NCBI RefSeq assembly: GCF_036370855.1
Contig: NC_088112.1
Span: 21,382,469-21,446,468 of the forward strand
Length of the DNA: 64,000 nt
Source: Dromaius novaehollandiae
Lineage: Eukaryota > Chordata > Aves > Casuariiformes > Dromaiidae
Direction: 5' to 3'
Below the pieces are notes generated by a model. That model was not told the origin of the DNA. It saw only the letters and a program-made list of their open reading frames with translations, and did not search any database. Made by a program: the position numbers and the translations under genes. Numbering within the stretch: position 1 is the stretch's first letter; every line of letters starts with the position of its first letter. Shown here in pieces: positions 36,501 to 46,892 of the stretch.

Positions 36501-39329
36501 ACGAGGACAGAAGTCCCAAAGCTTGACCACTGGGGTTTTAGGCCTCTCTGCTCACTCTTGAATGCTGTGTTTCAATAGCTACAGCTTCCTCAAAGCAGAG
36601 AATTCTGAAAAAAGCGAAACTGCAGACTTTTTGCAAGTGCTGTGGGAGCTGGACCTGCTCAGTCCTCCGAAGCTGGGCGCTAGGCAGGTTGGCCAGGCGG
36701 GAGGGCTGGGTGTTTTCCATCCCCCGTGATCTTGAGTCCTGAACAAGAAGGGAAGGAAGCCCTGCTGAGTAAGACTGTTCCAGTATACCGTGCAAACCTG
36801 CACAAGTACAGTAAACAGCCAGCAGTAATGAGACACTGATTTAAAATAATAAGAATTCACATTAAAAAATGCAGACAGTTTACTGAATCCATGATAGGCG
36901 CTTCACAGCAAAATCAAAGTGGAAGTTTCCAAAAACTGTGCAGTATGCACTGAGCCCTTATTCAGAAATTACGTATGCTGTGGAGGCCTTTAAGTGTCAC
37001 AGTTGTTGACAACATGTACATTTGTATTGTGTCCAAAGCGTGAGTGTATATGATATCTGTACGGAAGAGAACCTGTAAAGCTTTTCCATAATACAGTTCA
37101 CATGCACAAAATCTTCATTGCTGCTTTTCCTGTGGTTGGACCTTTGTGAAAGGAAACTTGGTGCCCCAGAAAACCTGATCTTCTTACATATTGTTTTATT
37201 TTAGTTTCTTAAAAGTTTTCCTGTCCCTTGACAGATGGAATGAAGTCAATAAGCCTTCTAAGAAGAAAAATGCATTTAATTATATTATTGTTTGTTTTAA
37301 TTTGCCTAATTCTCCAAAAGACTTTAATCTTTTTCTGCTTCGCTGGGGGTAGATCTAGCAAGTACTGCTAAAATGTTAGAATGATAGAAACTTCTCCTTC
37401 TGGAAATTCTGTGATTTTTTTTTTTTTTTGCTAGCTTGCTCTTTATATTTCTTTCTTAGTTTTGTTTATAGTACTGCAGCCAAATCCTTCTCATCTCTAA
37501 AATAAGACCATTTCGCCTTTTAACAGTGTGTATTGAGTTGGTGCTGTCATAGCACATGGATAGGTTAGCCACTGGCGTCACTAAGGGCTGCTGCCACCAC
37601 GCAGGCTTCGCGAGGTGCCCAGCAGTCATCCGCAAACCCCAGGGCTACGTGACTTGCGAGGGCTCACTCTTTGCTCTTGAATTTCTTTGCAAGCGTGTTG
37701 CAAGGGGAAGACTGTCATGACAGGCAGAGCATGTGCTCCCCCAGGAAGAAACAAGTCATATGATGCCTTTAAAAAAATAAATTAATAAAAAGGAGAGGGA
37801 GAGGAGGGCAAGTTTTCAATGCATGTCTGTTTAAAACTCTTGGCAGGTGAAAAACTCGACAGGCTGAGCAACCCCCGAAACATCAAGCCTCCGGTATCAA
37901 AACTTGGTGGTGCCATGTCTGGATTGCAGATGCTCCCTGAGTGCACGCGATGCGGAAACGGGATTGTGTAAGTGCCCGAGTCGCTCCCGAGCCCAAGTTT
38001 GGTCACACCGTGCAGAGCGCAGCAGTTACTAGGACACAGGGATTTAGCTGGGTTGTCTTTCTGCCAGAAATACATGTGAGAATTTATAGCAGAATCCCTG
38101 AATCTCTTTTTACTAACCATATATAAACCTGGAATTAGGAATAAAGTTTGATAGCCCCTTTTAAGGGAATTTTGCAACAATACATGGATGATTCATAGAA
38201 TTTCTGTCGGCTTATCATAATAACTAGTACCAAAGACACTAACAGTTTTTTGCTGCCTTATTGAGAAAGAAGCACTTCTGAAGGTAAAGTGGTGAAGAGG
38301 GTAAGAAGGTAAAGAGGTCTACAGTTATTTTTTTGGTTGTTTTGTTTTGCTGAAAACTTACTCTCTGATGGATGGATGTTGGGACTAATGCTCAGAGAAT
38401 ATAGGCCTTTTTCTTCACCATTTCGTAAGTTACATTCTGTTCCTTTTGGTTGAAAGTCCTGTTTTGTTTCTTGTTTTGTTCTTGCTGCTGTTCTGAGCTG
38501 AAGATTTTTATTTCAGCAGCTGTTAGAGCAAACAGTGCCGACACGGTCTCACGTAGGCAGTGCCTCAAGCTGTGTCAGTAGCGTTTAGGAGTTGTTGGCC
38601 TCCGACTGCCAGATCTGAGCTCAGCGTAGATGTCAGGCTTAGCTTTGTGTCAGGCCTTGGAGCTGTGTTCCAGGGCTGTGATGACCCTGATAGGGCTTGT
38701 CCTTCACAAGCTCTGCTTCTGGAAGGCGCTGAGTCCTCCCTTGTAGGACTGAGCATCCCAGCTCCCACTGACGTTTTGCAATGTCCGCCGATCCCCGCTG
38801 GGCGCTTAGTACCGCACAGCACGTGGAGGAGATGCCATCTCACACTGTGCCTGTGTTGCTGGACTTCCAAACCAAACCCCTCTCTCCTCAAAATCCTGCA
38901 AGTTCCTCTCTCCTGGGCAAGCGGGAACGGGCAGTTGCAGTGGGACATCAGCTGTAGGTAGGCTGATGTGATAGGAACTGCAGATCGCATCTTCAAATGC
39001 TCCTACGTGCCGTGTTTTTAACTTGCTCTGTTTTACACGAGGGCAGCAGAAAGAAATATCTTTGCTTGCCGTGTCGGCATCCTCAGCTCCGTGTCTGACC
39101 AGTGCTCCCACCGTCTCTCGACAGGGGCACGATCGTCAAAGCCCGGGACAAGCTGTACCACCCCGAGTGCTTCATGTGCGACGACTGCGGCCTCAACCTG
39201 AAGCAGAGAGGGTATTTCTTCATCGAGGAGCAGCTGTACTGCGAGACGCACGCGAAGGAAAGAGTTAAGCCTCCCGAAGGATATGACGTCGTAGCTGTTT
39301 ATCCAAATGCTAAAGTTGAACTTGTCTAA
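9463..39329 (+). CDS. PDLIM4: PDLIM4 (RIL), PDZ and LIM domain protein 4: the five 3' coding exons
   Basis: This is the gene-level entry; the coding pieces are 9463-9547, 29487-29665, 32346-32503, 37847-37967 and 39125-39329. Joined, they give 248 codons plus TAA. Adding the 82 residues that the two PDZ exons encode in human PDLIM4 makes 330 residues, the usual family length. The product is an actin-associated adaptor: in the family the N-terminal PDZ domain binds alpha-actinin and the C-terminal LIM domain binds other partners, at stress fibres and in neurons at AMPA-receptor sites. The sequence shows a linker, the segment [17 protein letters not shown], one complete LIM domain and the ending [20 protein letters not shown], which match PDLIM4 rather than PDLIM1, 2 or 3. 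The PDZ exons are not visible in bases 1-9462 and are presumed upstream. SLC22A4 follows on the same strand, as in mammals. Residue numbers in the exon entries assume 82 upstream residues. Confidence 0.95.
9965..10005 (+). repeat. Short MIR-like fragment (tentative)
   Basis: The stretch contains GGAAAACTGAGGCAGAGAGA, which resembles the MIR core around GGAAACTGAGGCACAGAGAGG. It is short and I could not extend it convincingly into either flank, so chance similarity is possible. Confidence 0.3.
17703..17738 (+). other. PDLIM4: Candidate 36-nt in-frame cassette microexon of PDLIM4 (unproven)
   Basis: The segment lies between a pyrimidine-rich acceptor (TTCTGTTGTGTTTCCATAG, ending 17702) and a strong donor (CAG|GTAAGC at 17739). 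It is exactly 12 codons long and has no stop: [12 protein letters not shown]. The host intron is phase 0, so inclusion would insert 12 residues between exons 3 and 4 without shifting the frame. I do not recognise the peptide from any PDLIM family member. A chance acceptor-donor pair in a 20-kb intron is the main alternative. Confidence 0.3.
28392..28417. repeat. 9-bp tandem repeat, about 2.9 copies
   Basis: The unit CAGATTAAG is repeated perfectly twice, followed by CAGATTAA, within PDLIM4 intron 3. Confidence 0.9.
29487..29665 (+). CDS. PDLIM4: PDLIM4 exon 4 (linker with ZM-like motif)
   Basis: The exon is 179 nt. It starts in phase 0 after the acceptor CTTCTCTTTTAG and ends with the first two bases of a serine codon (AG|C) before GTATGG. 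It encodes residues about 111-169. The first half is rich in Pro, Gly and Lys ([16 protein letters not shown]). The second half has [13 protein letters not shown], which resembles the Zasp-like (ZM) motif of PDLIM1, PDLIM3 and LDB3. Next comes [10 protein letters not shown], matching the human PDLIM4 segment LPAQMSTLHV. In the family this linker helps localise the protein on actin and alpha-actinin structures. The 59-codon length fits the 330-residue total. Confidence 0.94.
29666..32345 (+). other. PDLIM4: PDLIM4 intron 4 (about 2.7 kb)
   Basis: This is AT-rich unique sequence between GTATGG and an acceptor reading TTTGTTTTTAAATAG. I saw no additional exon, RNA gene or clear repeat. A short CR1-tail-like phrase near 30,405-30,440 is too brief to call. 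Confidence 0.75.
32346..32503 (+). CDS. PDLIM4: PDLIM4 exon 5 (conserved pre-LIM segment)
   Basis: The exon is 158 nt: one base completing Ser170, 52 codons, and the first base of a glycine codon before GTAAGC. It encodes residues 170-222, including [13 protein letters not shown] and [20 protein letters not shown]. This block matches human PDLIM4 very closely ([21 protein letters not shown]) and is among the best identifiers of the gene. It corresponds to the conserved alpha-helical region ahead of the LIM domain in PDLIM1-4 proteins. Both junction phases agree with exons 4 and 6. Confidence 0.96.
32880..33085 (+). repeat. MIR-like ancient SINE fragment
   Basis: The central part reads CCCCGTGAGGAAGGAAAGTG, then ACCAGAGCACAGAGAAATGT. 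This is the same order and spacing as the MIR core (CCCTGTGAGGTAGGTA, then CTGAGGCACAGAGAGGTTAA), followed by a region like CCCAAGGTCAC. The identification is from memory of the consensus and the borders are approximate. MIR-type elements in sauropsids are old, which fits the divergence. Confidence 0.6.
34085..34170 (-). repeat. Possible MIR-like SINE 3' part (minus strand)
   Basis: On the minus strand, GTTGTGACAGAGCTGAGAAG followed by CAAGAGCTCTTGATTTC resembles the MIR stretch GTGGCAGAGCTGGGAATAGA and the following GGAGTCCTGACTCC. Similarity is moderate and no target duplication is visible. Confidence 0.35.
34775..34784. promoter_or_regulatory. CArG-type box CCATATTAGG in PDLIM4 intron 5
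   Basis: The sequence is identical to the well-known serum response element core of the FOS promoter. It is intronic and unproven, and chance occurrence is not excluded. Confidence 0.3.
37847..37967 (+). CDS. PDLIM4: PDLIM4 exon 6 (start of LIM domain)
   Basis: The exon is 121 nt: two bases completing Gly223, 39 codons, and two bases of Val263 before GTAAGT. It encodes residues 223-262, with [12 protein letters not shown] and [11 protein letters not shown]. The two cysteines of ECTRC (about 255 and 258) are the first pair of zinc ligands of the LIM domain, which is completed in exon 7. The length is not a multiple of three, so skipping it would shift exon 7 into another frame and destroy the LIM domain. 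A LIM-less PDLIM4 isoform of about 246 residues is known in human. Confidence 0.96.
37968..39124 (+). other. PDLIM4: PDLIM4 intron 6 (about 1.2 kb)
   Basis: This short intron runs between GTAAGT and the acceptor CACCGTCTCTCGACAG. Nothing beyond the splice signals is recognisable. Confidence 0.85.
39125..39329 (+). CDS. PDLIM4: PDLIM4 exon 7 (LIM domain and C-terminus)
   Basis: The last coding exon is 205 nt: one base completing Val263, 67 codons, and TAA at 39327-39329. It encodes [18 protein letters not shown], then [14 protein letters not shown] and [20 protein letters not shown]. The zinc ligands continue from exon 6: His275, Cys278, Cys281, Cys284, Cys302 and His305. The overall spacing is C-x2-C-x16-H-x2-C-x2-C-x2-C-x17-C-x2-H, a complete LIM domain. 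The C-terminal 20 residues are identical to human PDLIM4 as I recall it. The end -VELV has the form of a class II PDZ ligand, but a role for it here is only inference. Confidence 0.97.
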
Positions 39330-39592
39330 ATACCTACTCTATTCTTGGAGAGGTCACGAGGCGGCTTGCCCACCCACACGCAGGCCGCTGGTTTTAAAAT
39401 ATGGCTGTAATCAGCTCCGATTACTAAAGCCCGAGTAAAATGCCTTTTCATAGATAAAACCGTTTACACTTAGGATCTCAAGGGGACGGTGTTGAAAGCA
39501 TACGAACAGGTTTTTCTCTTCTTTTTGACACTCTGCTTTTTGGGTTGCTGTGTCAGGTTATTAGTCTCTGCCATAACCTTATTCAAGATCTG

Positions 39593-39600
39593 TGTAAATA
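39593..39600 (+). promoter_or_regulatory. Pumilio response element UGUAAAUA in PDLIM4 3' UTR
   Basis: TGTAAATA matches UGUANAUA exactly, 264 nt after the stop codon, in an AT-rich context. Function is inferred from the motif only. Confidence 0.4.
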
Positions 39601-40281
39601 TTGATTAATTTTCTACTTTGTTTCATATAAAACCAGTATTCCTTCCCCCCCTTCATTTTAAAATGTAAGGAAGATGTTTTAAAAGCTCAAAGAAAATAAG
39701 GCACTTTAACAAAAGGAACTGACTTCTATACCATTACTTTAACTTCATACCTTCCAGTAACGCCTTGCTCTGTGGCTTCTGTAGTGATTAAAAATTAACC
39801 CCATGGGGAATCTTAGTCCCTGCAACGCAGTGTTGTGGATGGGGGCTCCTAGGCTAAATCAGGTTTAGACCTGAACGGAGGCAACTGTGGCGAGCAAAAG
39901 CGGTCTTTGAAAAAGCAATTGCAAGGAAATTCTCTGGTTGAGTGACGCTGCAGTTTGAGGCTAATGCTGTCTGAGCTGAGTTCACCAAAAGCGCTCCACA
40001 CTGTGCATGCAACAAGGTTTTTTTTCCTGCTTTTTTTCCCCTCTCCTAATTCAGTTGTTCTCCCTAGCAGTATGTGTAAAGGACACCAGAACAGTGTGGA
40101 GCCTGCACTGCTTTTCACCTCCTGAATTTCTGACCCCTTTGTTCCCTTCCAGCAAGGGTGGCTTTGCTGTGTTCATTGACTGCCACCCAGCTTTTGTTGA
40201 AATTCAGTCATTTAATTCTAGATTTCCCAGACTGGGGGTAGCCCTGCCATGTGGGACTGACATTGCAGCTGTGGAGGTGGT

Positions 40282-40287
40282 AATAAA
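40282..40287 (+). terminator. PDLIM4: PDLIM4 poly(A) signal AATAAA
   Basis: The canonical hexamer sits in GGTAATAAAATCC, with a U-rich downstream element 25-35 nt later. No AATAAA was seen between the stop codon and this site. A further AATAAA at 40855-40860 could serve a longer form. Confidence 0.7.
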
Positions 40288-40310
40288 ATCCACCTCAGCA
40301 CTTAGAAGGT

Positions 40311-43300
40311 GATTTTTGACCTGGTGAATCCATCCGTAAGGCTCTGAGTCCAGAACTGGTGGATCCAGATTTGTACCTGTGTCCCAAAGTGGAGCTGTTG
40401 CAAGGTTTGTTGTACGTTTTATTTGATGGGGAAGAGTGTGTGGATCTTGGGATGTTGTTCTTCTGTGGAGATATGTTTTTCATTTTAGTGTTTGGAGGAG
40501 AGAGATGTATATGTATGTATATCTTATGAATTGTAGGCAGCCAACTACTAGATGTAAAGCGCCTGGCACTGGGCTGCTCTCTGCCTTCCCTACAGCTGCA
40601 TGCGACGGTTTTCTGCCTGATCACCGCAGATGCTAACAGAGGCCACGGCCTGGGCAGCACTAGGACCCTTTCAAAACATCTTTATTAACAGTGCTTTATA
40701 AATAAGGAACCTAGACACTGTTTTCTGTTAGAGAAGCAATTTCTGTGTTACTGTTTGCCCTATCTAAAGCATCAACAGGATATTGCTGTGGCAAAACCTC
40801 CGGTTAGTGCCCTGATGAATATCTGACCCTGGTGAAATACGTGGCATTTGAAATAATAAAATTAGGCATGTTCCACGGACGCCTGGTGCACTGACGCTCC
40901 TGCTCCCTCCGAGATCTGCAAGGCTGATCCGCCCTGTGCTCAGGACAAAGGAATTGCAGAAATAGCTTAAAAACAAAAAGGAGAAAAATCACCTTCTCTT
41001 TGTGTCGGAAAGCCAAAAGTTTAACTGCATGTCGCCATGGTTACTGTGTCATGTTTATAGCTCTGGTCTTTGCCTCGCAGTTAAGGGAAGAAAGCAAGAC
41101 CTCACACTTGGCATTCCTGTAAACTCCTAGTTAAGAGCAAACAGCAAGGATCATTTCATCCTGCTCAGGGGAGAAAACAGGCTTTGATCACCTCCGAGAG
41201 AAGCCTGCACGGGGCCTGACTCCGCAGGGCACTTGGTTGCTGCAAAACCTAAGCAAGCTCCAAACCCAAGTACTGCTGATCAGAGCTGCTTCTGTTTTGC
41301 AGCAACAGCCTCCTTCCAACTCCTCACCTGAGTAAGGGCAGGAGTGTCGTGAAGAACCACCGTGTCCGTGGCAAGCAAAGCCACCAGAGCTGGGGCAGCT
41401 GGTCCCCTGCTCTCGCCTGTGCTGGCTGTCCGTGCAAGGGGTCCGAGATGTGCAGTACGGGAGGAGGGTCAGGAGATTTATCCAAGCTGGTGCTGGGCAT
41501 GGACAGTTTCTGCACCACCGAGGGAGTAAGGATTTAGGATGTTGCAGGACCACACTTGCACCACGTGCTGTGGAGCCTTGCAGGGCTTTAAGCAGTTCCT
41601 TCTGCCACCAAACTTTGATATTTTGACCCTTTTCTATTAGCTGCATGGAGTCAGGGTCTGGCAGCCACAGGCAGGAGTCTGCTTCTTCTCTCGAGCATAG
41701 CTGCTGACGGCCACCAAGGAGCGGCTGACCCGGGAATGTGAAACGGGGTCACGGTACAGTGACAGCAAGAAAGTAGTAGAAGGAAAAGCCGTACACAACT
41801 GCAGGTTTTCCAGGCCTCAAAGGTCGTAAGAGCCAGGTTCAAAACCAGTCCTGGGAAACCCTGTGCTCAGCAGCCTTGCAGCACGTTCACGGGGAGGTTG
41901 AGCAGAGGGCTGCTGCTCCCGCGCGCGTGCAGCCCAGTGTTTCTTTGCAGCTGGACCGGTGCTGGCTGTGTATGTTCCTGCTAGCAACAGAACAGCCACT
42001 TCCAACTTTCTGCCATGAGGATTTTAATAATTAAAGTACAAGAAACACATGGAAAACTTTATCACACCACCGAGCCTGGTTTTCCTTGTATTTGCATAGC
42101 TTTGCTCCGTAGATTAGACCATCTGAATGGAAATACTTTGGACAACTGTAAGTGATTAGGAGACTAACCATAATCAGGTATGAAGTGGTGTTGCCCCCCT
42201 GTTTGCAGGCCTCTGCTTGGAGCTTGTTAATCTGCAGCTGTCATAAACATTTGTTCTGACTGTATTAATCTCACATGTTACTGGGCCAAGCTTAATTGGT
42301 TGTAATATGTTTTGTGAAGTCACCTCTTTCCTCATCCCATTCTGAGGCTGTAGACCAGCAGTGGGTATTCTTGGTAAGTTCTCCCCATCGTTAATGGCCC
42401 CTTCTGCAGGTTCACCGTAAATATCGCTTATAGTTCGTTTCTGCTGCCTTTATGACTTTGCTTGCGAGTTCCTGCTCACTTTCTTGTGTGAGCAGGACTA
42501 TGGCAGAGCTGTTACAAGTGTCTTGTGTAGAGTCACCCTTGGTGAAGCACCTAGTGTCTCTCTGCCTCGGTTTCGCTGCCTCTTAGATCAAGGTAAAACT
42601 TTGAGGGTGTTGTGGGACTGAGTTTATCCACAGCTGTGAAGTGCCTTCACATGCACCAATGAAAAAAATTTTGTACCATTTTGCATCTAGTACTGAAACC
42701 TAAGACTAAAAATCTTTTTCCTGCATTGGAAGATGTTCTTCCAGGAAGCCAAAATATAATCAGATGCTGAAGGTTGTATCTGCCCTTTTGATACGCTTGG
42801 CTCCAAGCAGATGCATCACAGCCTTCTGCTTCCCACAGATGTGTTTTAGCCATTAAGTCAAACATCTTCTGACTACGGCTCATTTTTTCTCCATGCTCAA
42901 ATACAAGTGTGGCAAGAAGGAGTGTTGATGCCTGAGGTGAGGGTGATCTGATGTTACCTGGAAATATGCAGGAAGCCTTACTACCTTGACCCAAACCCAA
43001 GGTTTCTGAACAGGATTGAATTCTTGAATTCCAGCTCAGCTAAGCAAGAGAAAATTCACTACAGGAGTGGCCTGTCAGGATTTTCTCCATTTACCATTGA
43101 GAGAACTACGTATTTGCCATGTTAGGCCATATTTCATTCTTTGGTAGCTTTTGTCTTCTGTTCAGCCCCGGCTGGGAGGCCGTTTCTCACGCCGCAGGTG
43201 TCCTGTGTGCACGAGACGTGTTGCAACACCAGCACCAGGAACCTTAGAAAGTCATGAAGTGTTGCATTGCTGCCGAGGTTTGCACGTATAAATCAAGCAG

Positions 43301-44489
43301 GCTGCTCCCTTAGGGCTCCCCAGGGGCCCAGTTCAGCTGTTGGATAAATAACCACGCTGGGGAGAGCCGGCCTGGGGGATTCAAGCACACCTTTCTTTTA
43401 ATTTGAAAATACGTTCCCACAAATCACATTTTCCGCACGGTTGTCTCCTGATACTCTTTCTTATGAGTAATCAACTCATTTGATCCCCTGAGGAGCTTAA
43501 AATGGAGCCGCCTTGTGCAATAATATCCCTGGTAAATTGATTTCTGGATTTATTCCCTGTCATTTACTTTATTTGCCTGGTAACACGTGACCGAACCAGA
43601 GTGCTGCTCTGCCTGACAAGAGTGAGCCTTACCCACGTCACCCGTTATCTCTGCTCTTTAACGCTGTAAAACAGGGGGAGGATGCAGCCTGCATGAAATA
43701 CAAAATAAAGTTGCATTGGCGGTTCTGTGTCTCACGTGAATCAGCTTGGCCTCTGCTCCCTCCCTCGCTAGGGTTTGTCTTGCCGAAGCCTGCGCGCGCG
43801 GAAGGTCCCTCCGCGTCCGGACACGGAGGCAGCGCCTGGGTGAAGGCTGGCGGTGCTGCTCCCCGCGTGCCCCTCGCTTTCCTTGGGTCGCGCAGCTCTC
43901 CTCCCTCTGCAGCAGTGGTGTTCCTGAGGCAGGGGGTGGACAGTCCTGCTGCTCTGTTCTTAAAACAGGTTAGGGTTTTCTTTGAGTTTATCAGCACGTT
44001 TTTTCTAATTCTTCATGCAAAGATAATCTTACCAAGCCTTCTCTGTTTCAAGAAAGCAACCGCATGTTCTTTGCATCCTTTGCAGTGTCTCTAGCCTGTA
44101 TAACACATTGCCAACTTGCCCTACGCTTCTGCTCGCTTTCTTGGAGATGAGGAACGAGGTTATCCCGGGTGGTTTTGTGGAGTCTGCTCCTTCCTACGTG
44201 AGCCAGATCCGTCTCCTGTTCGAGGACACGGTGGGAATTAGGAAATGTGCAGCCGCTGCTCCTGCTCTTAGTGATTGTCACCTTCTCTCTGCTCTTTATC
44301 GCAGGGCTACAAAAGGACAAAAACATTTAAAAGGGGAGAGAAATAACCAAAGTTGTTAGAGCTCTGAAGACGCTGTAGGGAGGCTGGCTCACCTGGGCAG
44401 GCTTCAAGTACGTTTTGGGATTTAGCAGCTAGTGGAAGACCAGGGCAAATTGTCCCAGCTATTTTGGTCGTGTCAGCAGCCCTCCCCGG
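40311..44489. other. Intergenic region between PDLIM4 and the GC-rich block
   Basis: This is mostly unique sequence. Apart from the second AATAAA (40855-40860) and the MIR-like fossil near 42,515-42,660, I recognise nothing. Short open frames on both strands show no domain or exon structure. Confidence 0.7.
42515..42660 (-). repeat. MIR-like ancient SINE fragment (minus strand)
   Basis: On the + strand it reads TCTCTGCCTCGGTTTCGCTG, then GAGGGTGTTGTGGGACTGAG, then GCTGTGAAGTGCCTTCACA. This follows the antisense MIR order: CTCAGTTTCCCCATCTG, then GGGTTGTTGTGAGGATTAA, then TGTGAAGTGCTTTGA. Three blocks in the right order make chance unlikely. Borders are approximate. Confidence 0.65.
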
Positions 44490-45190
44490 CCATCAGCAAT
44501 GTCCCCTCACCCCGCGCCTGAGCTCACTCGGGGCCACAGGGCTGTTTCGGTCCTGGCCGAGGGACGGGGCGAGGGTGGACGTGCACCGCGCAGCAGGACC
44601 CACCTAGCAGTTGGCTGCCGGAAAAGCGGGTCCTGCTCCTCGCCTCCGGCTCCGAGGCAGCGCGGGAGCCGGGTGGGTGAACCGCGTCTCCGGGAGGCCA
44701 AAGGAGCACCGGGAAGAGGGGCCTGGGCGCTTTCCGGGGCGGCAAAAAGGAGCGACCTCGGTTCCCCGCGCGCTTCCCTTCCCTCCCCTCCGGAGCAGCC
44801 CTGGCTCCCCGGGGACGGGGCCAGGCCGGCACACGGGAGGCAGCAAGACGGCTCCGCGCTGCAGCACGCGCTTCCGCTGGCTGCACCATCACGCGGGCGC
44901 CGGACCGAGCGCTGGGGCGGGAGGCGGCCGAAGAGCCTCGGGGGGGGCGGGGGGGCTGATGCACCAGCTTCTGCTGCCCCCGCTGCCTCCTCCCGTCACC
45001 GGAGCTGGTGGAAAGATGCCGAGTGCACAGAGCTGCTGCAATAACCTCGTGTCGGCTTTGAGCTTCTGCGGGACCCAGCGCGACCGTCGCTCCCGGGTGC
45101 AAGCGCTGCAGCCTGGCCCGGGCACCGGGGCGGAGGTCTGTCCCAGACGGGGTGGCAGGGGGATTCGCCCCACTGCCGGTGCTGCCCCCG
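44490..45190. promoter_or_regulatory. Orphan CpG-rich block
   Basis: About 0.7 kb of very GC-rich, CpG-dense DNA lies between AT-richer flanks. It is about 4.2 kb after the PDLIM4 poly(A) signal and 4.1 kb before the SLC22A4 start. It gives long open frames in several frames on both strands, as expected from scarcity of stop codons. I recognise no protein. It may be a promoter for a non-coding transcript or an enhancer-type island, which is inference. Confidence 0.5.
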
Positions 45191-45268
45191 TTCTTGCATT
45201 CCTGCAATATAATGGTGAAAGGGAAAAAAACGGCTTGTTTAAAGAGGTGGAGTAGGCGGCCGGCCGAC

Positions 45269-45295
45269 TAAACCATAGGTGCCGTAAACCATAGG
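45269..45295. repeat. 16-bp spaced direct repeat
   Basis: TAAACCATAGG occurs twice with a 16-bp period (45269-45279 and 45285-45295). Confidence 0.85.
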
Positions 45296-46616
45296 AGTTG
45301 CTCCCGCACGTGCCAGCTGCTGCCCCGCTCGTGCACGGGGCTTTTTTAGCATCTTTTTGTGCTTCTCTCCCAACGTGAGCTTGCTGAAGGTGGTGCTTCT
45401 GTCCTGCTTTCCAGCGTTATCTAGTCCCGCAGGGGGTCAGAAAGCGCGGCCCCTCCAGACGCTGCGGCTCCAACCTCAGCTTTGAGCATCCATGGGGATT
45501 TTCCCCCTTCGGGGGTGGCCGGGCCCCCGCGTCGGCCCCTGCTCCGCCAGCATCGCGGCACACCAAGGCCGAGCCGCTGCTCCGCCGTCGCCAGCAGACT
45601 GTCTGCAGATGTGGCCGGTTTTTCCTGCGGAATATTTTCCCCAAACCACATCTGTAAAAATGCTCCGCACAGAGCATGAAGTCACCCTCCCCATTTATTC
45701 CCTTTCTTTTCTCGGTTGCTGGAGCACATCCTATATCCCCCAGCAAACCGCCATGATCACATCCTCTAAATTTAAACCCGGAGCGCAAGCGCGGCACGAA
45801 GCAGATGTTGCTGTGCGATGCTGCCTCTCCCCGCGCAGGGCTCCGGCACCCAGGGCCGTGCGGGAGGCGAGTTTCGTGCAGTAACCCCGCACCTGGGCAG
45901 CGCGCACGTGCAGGTAGTTAAAAAAATCAAATAACTAGAGTCAGTGAATGCCCAGCCAGTTACTGAGTTTTTGTTCACTCTGAAGCGGAATGAAAGCCTC
46001 GAGTGCATGCGTGCTCTGGGGGTGGCCAGAAAGCACAGTCTGAGAAGGGCGTCCCTGCCGAGCCCTCCATCCCCGTGGCCGGGAGCAGCGGCCGTGGTGG
46101 AAACCTGCCCCACACCAGCCAGCGCGGACGGCGCGTTTTCAGCAGGCGAGGGGGGCCCGGCGCCGGCCCCGTTCTGCTCGCAATTGTTCAGCTTTTTCCA
46201 CGCATCACGGTTGAAGCTTCCGGCTCCGCAGGCGCCGTTTCCACCACCCTCCCTGCCTGCGCTTACCTGCGGCTCCTGCTCAGAGCTGTTTAACTCCCCC
46301 AGAGCCGCCGCGGCCTCCCTCGCCCGGACGCTCGGCTGTTTTGGGGGGGCGGCCGGGGGGCGGCTCGTGCCCGGCCTGGGCTCCCGGGCTCCCGGCACCC
46401 CGGCGAAGGCCAGCGCACCCAGAAAACCTGGTTGCATTGCCGCGGCGGTGGGGGGGCTGCACCGGCCCTGCCTGCCACGGCCCCCCCGCTGCCCCGGCCG
46501 GTGAAGGGGCGTCAGAGCAGCACCATCCCCTCCGCCTGGGCGCTGCCGCCGAGCGCGGGGCGTCCGCGCTGCACAGCTGGGCACCGCTGGCTGCACTGCG
46601 CTGCGACGGGGCCCCG

Positions 46617-46892
46617 TGGTGCGGGGGGGGCAGGGGGGGCATGAGGTGCAGCTGGGTGCAGAGGGTGCAGGTGGGGCAAGGGGGCAGGGGCTGGGCAGGG
46701 GGGTGCAGCAGGGCGCAGGGGGTGCAGGTTTTGCGTGGGCTGCGTGGGCTGCGTGGGGGGCAGGGGGTGCAGGGGGTGCACGGGTCGCGGGGGTTGTGTG
46801 GGGTGCAGGCATGCAGGGGGTGCAGGGATTGTGTGGGGTGCAGAGGTGCATGGGTGCAGGGGTGCTGGGGGTGCAAGGCGCAGGAGTGTGGG
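46617..46892. repeat. G-rich degenerate minisatellite
   Basis: Roughly 275 bp of irregular GGGGGTGCAGG-type units is strongly purine/G-skewed on the + strand. The minus strand is therefore rich in C and encodes Pro/Cys/His/Thr-biased low-complexity peptide in an open frame that should not be taken for a gene. Many G-tracts of three or more could form G-quadruplexes. Confidence 0.8.

Larger units (their letters stand above)
32504..37846 (+). other. PDLIM4: PDLIM4 intron 5 (about 5.3 kb)
   Basis: This intron runs between GTAAGC and the acceptor CTCTTGGCAG. It contains a MIR-like SINE fossil (about 32,880-33,085), a second possible one in the opposite orientation (about 34,085-34,170), and a CC(A/T)6GG element at 34775-34784. 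The 202-codon open frame at 34903-35511 shows no domain and is taken as chance. Confidence 0.75.
39330..40310 (+). other. PDLIM4: PDLIM4 3' UTR (inferred)
   Basis: This is non-coding sequence after the stop to the first good poly(A) signal. It is AT-rich and contains a Pumilio-type element TGTAAATA at 39593-39600. The cleavage site is inferred at about 40,298-40,312, 10-25 nt after the signal and next to a U/GU-rich stretch (GGTGATTTTTG). Confidence 0.7.
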
